A DNA stretch of 64,000 nucleotides from Dehalococcoidia bacterium (lineage in GTDB: Bacteria > Chloroflexota > Dehalococcoidia > Bin125). The translations under genes and the position numbers were made by a program. Every line of letters begins with the position of its first letter. Within the stretch, counting starts at the first letter, position 1. This document shows positions 59,131 to 64,000 of this stretch, one piece after another. The notes beneath the pieces are model-generated. The model did no database searches and had not been told where the DNA came from. It worked only from the letters and a program-made list of their open reading frames with translations. Where the stretch lies: the NCBI GenBank assembly GCA_022826965.1, contig JAJDTU010000002.1:124001-188000 (forward strand), in the 5' to 3' direction.

Positions 59131-60666
59131 TTAGCGCCAGAGGGCGAGTTCTTCGTCACGCTCCTCGGTGACTGTTCGCACGTCTGGGCCGAAGACCATG
59201 GTGTAGGGGCGGTCGGCTCGATACTGCGGCCAGCCCGGGAGGGCGTTGGTGGTGGGATTGCCGGTTCGGGCGAAGTTGATCCAGGCGTCCATCATGAAGC
59301 CGCTGAGCTGGTCGACCTGCGGATCGTCCCCGACGAAGTCGCGCATCAGGTCGTTTGTACCCCAGATGAGGGGCACATCGAGTGCGTGTGGGGCGCCGAG
59401 CCGACCCTCGAACATCGGCGATTGCTGCTCAACCAGGTAGGAGTACGTGCGGCCCGGTGCGGCCGCATGGGTGTCGAGCAGGAGGCGTGTCGAGCCACGG
59501 TACTGACGATCGGTCATGACGGCGTTGTAGACCGCGAGCGGATCGGTCCGTCCGCTGCGCTGAATGCGGAGCGTTCGATACGTCTCGTAGCACTCGCCGG
59601 CCCGCTCGCTGCCGCCGACCAACGGCGCGAGCAACTCCAGGGCGCGTTCCTCGTTCAGATCCGTCAGACCGCTCATCGCCGCGAGCAACGTGAACTCGTT
59701 GCGCATCGTGCCCGCGAGCAGGTCGACATTCGCGCTGCGGCCGTTCCGCACGGCGTCCAGCGGGACTGCATCGAGGAACTCGCCCTCGATCACGGCGTTG
59801 AAGATCCCGTGCAGACCGGCGGCGGGATTGACAGCCGGATCTGCGCCTGCGAGCGCAACCTGAGCTTGCAACAGGTCGTCAGCCGGCAGCTGGCGCAGGT
59901 CGTCGGCCGTCGGTTGCTCGATCCCAAGTTCGCGGTAGTAGAAGGGCAGCATCTCGGCGACCGACTCGCGCGAGTGCAAGCGGTCGGCAGCGCCGCTCTG
60001 GATGATCGCGTGATGAACGAGGCTTTCCGCGAGCGGTGATGCGAGCAGGATCGCGACGGCGATGCCGCCGGCGGACTCGCCGAAGATCGTCACATTGTTC
60101 GGGTCACCGCCGAACGCGGCGATTTCGTCCTGTACCCACTGCAGCGAGGCAAGCATGTCGTGGAAGCCGAAGTTGCCCTCTGCTTCGTGCCCATCGGCGA
60201 GCGCCGGGTCGGGCAGATAGCCGAGCGCGCCCAGTCGGTAGTTGATCGTAACCACCACCACGTCGCCGCGTGCGGCGAGCGATGCGCCGTCGTACGCGGG
60301 CGACGATCCGGATCCGCTGAACAACCCGCCACCGTGGATCCAGACCATGACCGGCCGTCGGGCGTCATCGAGTCCGGACGTCCAGACGTTGAGATAGAGA
60401 CAGTCTTCCGACATCCGCTCCTGGCTGTGACCCATGATCCCGGCGAACGGTCCGGCCGCCGGCCGCGACGGCTGAATGGAGACTGGCCCGAACTCCAGCG
60501 CGTCGCGGACGCCGTCCCAGGGTGCAAGCGGCTGCGGCCGACGCCAGCGCAGCTCGCCGACGGGAGGCTGAGCAAAGGGGACGCCGCGAAAGACGTGAAC
60601 TTCGTCTTCTAGCTGCCCTCGCAGCGCTCCCTGTTGCGTCTGGGCGGTCGTCAGATTCGACGACAT
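59131..60666 (-). CDS. Type B carboxylesterase (copy 1)
   Basis: The 511-residue alpha/beta hydrolase has the oxyanion motif HGGG (111-114), catalytic Ser198 in FGESAGGIAV and typical EDCLYLNVWTSG. The C-terminal His-containing region (LPGWPQYRADRPYTMVFG) is normal. It acts on esters; the substrate is unknown. AGGAG lies 7 bp before ATG 60666. Its stop is 9 bp from the convergent leuC stop, and the paralogue at 60676 lies 9 bp upstream. Confidence 0.93.
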   Translation of the reverse strand: MSSNLTTAQTQQGALRGQLEDEVHVFRGVPFAQPPVGELRWRRPQPLAPWDGVRDALEFGPVSIQPSRPAAGPFAGIMGHSQERMSEDCLYLNVWTSGLDDARRPVMVWIHGGGLFSGSGSSPAYDGASLAARGDVVVVTINYRLGALGYLPDPALADGHEAEGNFGFHDMLASLQWVQDEIAAFGGDPNNVTIFGESAGGIAVAILLASPLAESLVHHAIIQSGAADRLHSRESVAEMLPFYYRELGIEQPTADDLRQLPADDLLQAQVALAGADPAVNPAAGLHGIFNAVIEGEFLDAVPLDAVRNGRSANVDLLAGTMRNEFTLLAAMSGLTDLNEERALELLAPLVGGSERAGECYETYRTLRIQRSGRTDPLAVYNAVMTDRQYRGSTRLLLDTHAAAPGRTYSYLVEQQSPMFEGRLGAPHALDVPLIWGTNDLMRDFVGDDPQVDQLSGFMMDAWINFARTGNPTTNALPGWPQYRADRPYTMVFGPDVRTVTEERDEELALWR

Positions 60667-60675
60667 GATTCACTC

Positions 60676-62214
60676 CTACTCGAGTAGATCTGTGCTCCAG
60701 ATCTCCCTCTCGGTCTCGCGGTCCTCGCGGATCGTTTTGACGTCGGGCCCGAGGACCATCGTGTAGCGCTGGTCGGCGCGGTACTCGGGCCAGCCGGGCA
60801 GCGCATTGGTGGTGGGATTGCCGGTTCGGGCGAAGTTGATCCAGGCATCCATGGCAAAGCCGGAGAGCTGATCGGTCTGCGGATCGTTGCCGATAAAGGC
60901 TCGCATATGGTCCCCGGTGCCCCAGACGAAGGGGATGTCGATTGCGTGGGGCGCGCGCAGACGACCGTCCATCGCCGGCGACTGCTGGTTGAACATGTAT
61001 CCGTACGTCTTGCCCGACCCGTCGAGCGCGCTGTGCGCATCGAGCAGGCGGTCGGAAGGAATACGGAAGACGTAGTCGGTCATCACCGAGTCGTAGACGG
61101 TCAGCGGGTCGGAACCGTCGCCGCGAGCAGCCCTTGCGTCCCGATAGTGGTCGTAGAGTCGGTTGGCGGCATCCGCATCGCCGGCGGTTATCGCCAAGGC
61201 GCCTCGCGCGCTGGCTTCATCCATCTCGTTGACGCCCTGGAGCGCTGCCAGCAGCGTCCACTCGTCCTCGATCGTGCCGCAGAGCAGGTCGACATCCTTG
61301 CTGCGTCCGTTGCGGACCGCTTCGATCGGCAGGGTCTCGAGGAAGCCGCCCTCGACCACCGGCGAGAAGGCCATCAGGAAGCGCCCGGTCAGTGCGTTGG
61401 TTTCCGGGTCGGCCATCAGGGCGTTCTGAGCGTCGAGCATGTCCTGCGCGGGGATGCTGCGCAGAGAGGCGGCGTCGTCAGGGCTGACCTCGAGGACGGC
61501 GCAGTAACGTCGGCAGACTTCCTCGGCGATGTCGGTGGGCAGGGAGTGATGGGCTGCGCCGGACTGCGGGATCGCGCGATGGAAGAGGCCTTCGGCCTCG
61601 GCCGCGCCCATCAACACGCCGACACTCATGCCGCCGGCCGACTCGCCAAAGATCGTGACGTTGTTGGGGTCGCCGCCGAAGGCGCTGATATGGTCGCGGA
61701 CCCATTGCAAGGCTGCGACCTGGTCGCGCATCCCGTAGTTGCCGGAGTCCGGGTCGTCGCCATCGGTCAGAGCCTGGTTGTAGAGATAGCCGAGCGCCCC
61801 GAGCCGGTAGTTGATTGTGACGACGACCACGTCGCCGCGACGCGCGAGGTGCTGCCCGTCGTAGATCGGTGTGGCGCCTGAGCCGCCGGAGAATCCACCG
61901 CCGTGGATCCAGAACATGACAGGGCGCCTGGCGTCGTCCAGTCCCGGAGTCCAGATGTTCAGGGAGAGGCAGTCCTCGTCAACCGGCATTTCCCAAGCGC
62001 CCAGCAGCTCCAGTCCCTGGATGAACGTCTGCATCGAACCGGGACCGACCTCGTTTGCTTCCTTGATCCCGTCCCAGGGCTCGGGTGGTCTCGGCGCACG
62101 GAAACGCAGGTCACCAACCGGCGGCGCGGCGAAGGGAATGCCGCGGAAGACGCTCAAGTCGTCCTCGGTTTGTCCCTGCAGTCGGCCGTACTTCGTATCG
62201 ACGATGGGAGGCAT
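60676..62214 (-). CDS. Type B carboxylesterase (copy 2)
   Basis: The 512-residue paralogue of the gene at 59131 has HGGGFSGG (about 104-111) and catalytic Ser192 in FGESAGGMSV. AAGGA precedes ATG 62214. The two genes are directly adjacent and similar over the whole length, an obvious tandem duplication. No signal peptide is seen. Substrate unknown. Confidence 0.93.
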   Translation of the reverse strand: MPPIVDTKYGRLQGQTEDDLSVFRGIPFAAPPVGDLRFRAPRPPEPWDGIKEANEVGPGSMQTFIQGLELLGAWEMPVDEDCLSLNIWTPGLDDARRPVMFWIHGGGFSGGSGATPIYDGQHLARRGDVVVVTINYRLGALGYLYNQALTDGDDPDSGNYGMRDQVAALQWVRDHISAFGGDPNNVTIFGESAGGMSVGVLMGAAEAEGLFHRAIPQSGAAHHSLPTDIAEEVCRRYCAVLEVSPDDAASLRSIPAQDMLDAQNALMADPETNALTGRFLMAFSPVVEGGFLETLPIEAVRNGRSKDVDLLCGTIEDEWTLLAALQGVNEMDEASARGALAITAGDADAANRLYDHYRDARAARGDGSDPLTVYDSVMTDYVFRIPSDRLLDAHSALDGSGKTYGYMFNQQSPAMDGRLRAPHAIDIPFVWGTGDHMRAFIGNDPQTDQLSGFAMDAWINFARTGNPTTNALPGWPEYRADQRYTMVLGPDVKTIREDRETEREIWSTDLLE

Positions 62215-62294
62215 GGCTTGGTCCTTTCCCGACGGTGATTTGATTGGCGATAGCCTGCTCGGGCAGGCTGGCAGTCATGATAAGGCGGGGCAAG

Positions 62295-63326
62295 ATGGCA
62301 ATCGGACAGGTGGGGCTGGGACTGGACTTCTCACTGGGGATGACGTTCGAGAATCAGCAGACGCTGGCGACGGAAGCCGCGGAGCTGGGCTACGAATCGC
62401 TCTGGACGCCCGAGGGCGCGGGGCTGGATTCATTCCATCTGTGCGCAATGCGCAATCAGGCGAGCGGACTGGCGACGGGCATCGGCGTCTGCCCGATCGC
62501 CTATCGATCGCCGGTCGCGTTCGCGATGTCGGCGGGGACCGTGTCGGCGATGAGCGGCGGCAAGTTCTCGCTGGGCATCGGCTCCGGCGGCATCTACCGG
62601 GCCGATACGCGTCGACAGCTGGGACTGCCACGCCGCTCGACGCTCGGCGTGATGCGCGAGTACACCGCCGCGGTGAAAGGGCTCCTGGCAGGCGAATCTG
62701 TCACCATCAAGGGCGAGGCGTTCCAGTACGAGGGCGTGCAACTCGGCTTCCAGCCGCCGCCAACGCCGGTGCTGGTCGGCGCGCTGGGACCGCAGATGAT
62801 CCAGCTTGGCGCTGAAGTCGGCGACGGCGTTGTACTCAACTGGTGCGACCCCGAGCGGGTGGGCTGGAGCCGCGACCGGCTCAATGAAGGCGCCGCCCGG
62901 GCGGGCAAGGGTCCCGAGGACGTGCAGCTCGTGGAGTACATCCGCATCTGCGTCGACGAGGATGTCGAGACGGCGCGGATGTCGTACGCGAAGTCGATGC
63001 TCGGCTACGCGCTGGGCCAGGAGGTTCCCTCGGAGCGGCTACGCAAGTTTGCCTATCGAGCGCACTTCGAGCGGATGGGATTCGCCGAGGAGTTGGCGTC
63101 GCTCGACGACATGCGCCGCCGCGGGGCGTCGGCCGACGAGGTCGCGGCGGCCGCGTCGGAGGAGTTGCTGACGAGGGTCGGCTACTACGGCAACGCGTCG
63201 GGGGCAAAGGCAGCGTTCGAGGCGCTGGCTGACGGCCTGGACACGGCGATCGTCCGTGTCGTCGCGGCAAAGCCGGGCCTGGATGCGGTCAGAGCCGTGA
63301 TGCGCGCCTGCGCGCCTCAGGGCTAA
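62295..63326 (+). CDS. LLM-class flavin/F420-dependent oxidoreductase
   Basis: I favour ATG 62295 (MAIGQVGLGLDF start); ATG 62277 is possible. The 343-residue protein has LGYESLWTPEGAGLDSFHL, KFSLGIGSGGIYRADTRRQL and GALGPQMIQLGAEVGDGVVLNW, all typical of luciferase-like monooxygenases. Cofactor and substrate are unknown. It is divergent from the esterase pair. The stop overlaps the convergent phosphotransferase stop by 4 bp. Confidence 0.9.
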   Translation: MAIGQVGLGLDFSLGMTFENQQTLATEAAELGYESLWTPEGAGLDSFHLCAMRNQASGLATGIGVCPIAYRSPVAFAMSAGTVSAMSGGKFSLGIGSGGIYRADTRRQLGLPRRSTLGVMREYTAAVKGLLAGESVTIKGEAFQYEGVQLGFQPPPTPVLVGALGPQMIQLGAEVGDGVVLNWCDPERVGWSRDRLNEGAARAGKGPEDVQLVEYIRICVDEDVETARMSYAKSMLGYALGQEVPSERLRKFAYRAHFERMGFAEELASLDDMRRRGASADEVAAAASEELLTRVGYYGNASGAKAAFEALADGLDTAIVRVVAAKPGLDAVRAVMRACAPQG

Positions 63327-64000
63327 GTGCCGCCGTTCGACAAGCGGGCCAGAGACTGGACGGCGTTGTCGACCAGCACTGGATGGGTGCCGCGCGGCAA
63401 GTAATGGGCAATCTGGATGACGGCGATCGAGAGTGCCCAGGCCCGACCGCGTGCCCAGGTATGCTCATCGATTTCGGCCGCGTCGCGCAGTGCTTCGCGA
63501 GCCTCGGGCGCGGCCCAACCCCAGGCAACATGCAGCTCGGCGGCTGGATCACCAGCGCCGGCCATGCCCCAGTCGATCACGGCGCTCAATCGGCCGTCGA
63601 TCGCGAGCATGTTGCCCGCATGGAGATCGAAATGGCACCAGCGTGGGGGTTGTTGATACTCGGGTATCCGCAATGCGTTGTCCCAGACGCGCTCCAGTCT
63701 CGGAAGGTCGAGCATGTGATCGAGCTGAGGCATCGCGGCCATCTCGCGCAGCGCCCGTCGCGTGAGTTGGTCCCGCGCGCCGAGCGGCAGCCCTCGCCCG
63801 CCGGTGTCCGGGCCACTTCGCGGAGCGCCGGCCGCGTCGACCCGGCGCAGCGCGACCAGGAACTCTCCCAGCATCGTTGCGGCGACTGCTGGGTCGGCGA
63901 GACGGTCGCGCGACGCTTCCTCACCATCGATCCAATCCATCACTGACCAGACCCAGGGATACTCGGCTGCTGGCCGGCCCTCGCCGCGGATGCGTGGGAC
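63323..64000 (-). CDS. Aminoglycoside phosphotransferase-family kinase (5' end outside window)
   Basis: The 225 visible residues (open to the right edge) hold the Brenner motif WCHFDLHAGNML with catalytic Asp and Asn, and SAVIDWGMAGAGDPAAEL with the metal-binding Asp. This is the APH/choline-kinase-like fold. Upstream text VPRIRGEGRPAAEYPWVWSV also fits the family, so the ATG at 63940 is internal. The substrate is unknown; many such proteins are not resistance enzymes. Confidence 0.88.
   Translation of the reverse strand, partial: VPRIRGEGRPAAEYPWVWSVMDWIDGEEASRDRLADPAVAATMLGEFLVALRRVDAAGAPRSGPDTGGRGLPLGARDQLTRRALREMAAMPQLDHMLDLPRLERVWDNALRIPEYQQPPRWCHFDLHAGNMLAIDGRLSAVIDWGMAGAGDPAAELHVAWGWAAPEAREALRDAAEIDEHTWARGRAWALSIAVIQIAHYLPRGTHPVLVDNAVQSLARLSNGGT

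Overview
The window is a GC-rich bacterial chromosome segment from a monoderm-like, catabolically versatile lineage. My best guess is a Chloroflexota bacterium of the SAR202/Dehalococcoidia type. This rests on gene content and style only: CaiB/BaiF CoA-transferase, two LLM flavin oxidoreductases, D-aminoacylase-type amidohydrolases, sulfatase, haloalkane dehalogenase-like hydrolase, GPP34 protein, and oligopeptide-type ABC transporters whose lipoproteins carry Asp-rich and Gln-rich N termini. No rRNA is present to confirm it.

Layout. 1-2.3 kb: end of a serine hydrolase, a phosphoribosyltransferase/DprA-like pair, and a 0.5-kb intergenic stretch with a broken small gene and repeats. 2.3-11.5 kb (all minus): GPP34 protein, acyl-CoA dehydrogenase, a 1522-residue SF1 helicase-nuclease, and a double-domain CoA-transferase; the last three are packed with gaps of about 10 bp. 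11.7-28.1 kb (all minus): a large family-5 solute transporter array with five paralogous Tat lipoprotein binding proteins and two DppB/DppC permease pairs, with no ATPase in the window. The DppB-like permeases carry LysM domains and the DppC-like ones a long insertion, both on the outer face. 28.2-38.8 kb: methyltransferase, ABC-2 exporter, serine hydrolase, D-2-hydroxyacid dehydrogenase, then housekeeping genes (tsaE, tsaB, ndk, rsfS, mnmA). 38.8-40.4 kb: a DUF5131/TcmP pair of foreign look. 40.5-49 kb: haloalkane dehalogenase-like gene, two tRNA-Ser, oxalyl-CoA-synthetase-like ligase, LLM oxidoreductase, acyl-CoA carboxylase subunit, sulfatase. 49-55 kb (minus): alarmone-synthetase-like gene with two small coupled frames, two tandem amidohydrolases, and a conserved hypothetical/PD-(D/E)XK nuclease pair. 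55.2-59.1 kb: leuA and leuC separated by a HicAB-like module. 59.1-64 kb: two tandem type-B carboxylesterases, an LLM oxidoreductase and a truncated phosphotransferase gene.

How it works together (inference): the cell imports peptide-like or other organic oligomers through the expanded transporter array and degrades organics with amidohydrolases, esterases, sulfatase, dehalogenase-like and flavin enzymes, feeding acyl-CoA pathways (ligase, dehydrogenase, carboxylase, CoA-transferase). Several lower-GC pairs resembling defence or toxin-antitoxin modules are scattered between these metabolic genes. The most novel-looking element is the transporter array: Gln-rich Tat lipoproteins feeding permeases that carry LysM domains between TM1 and TM2.
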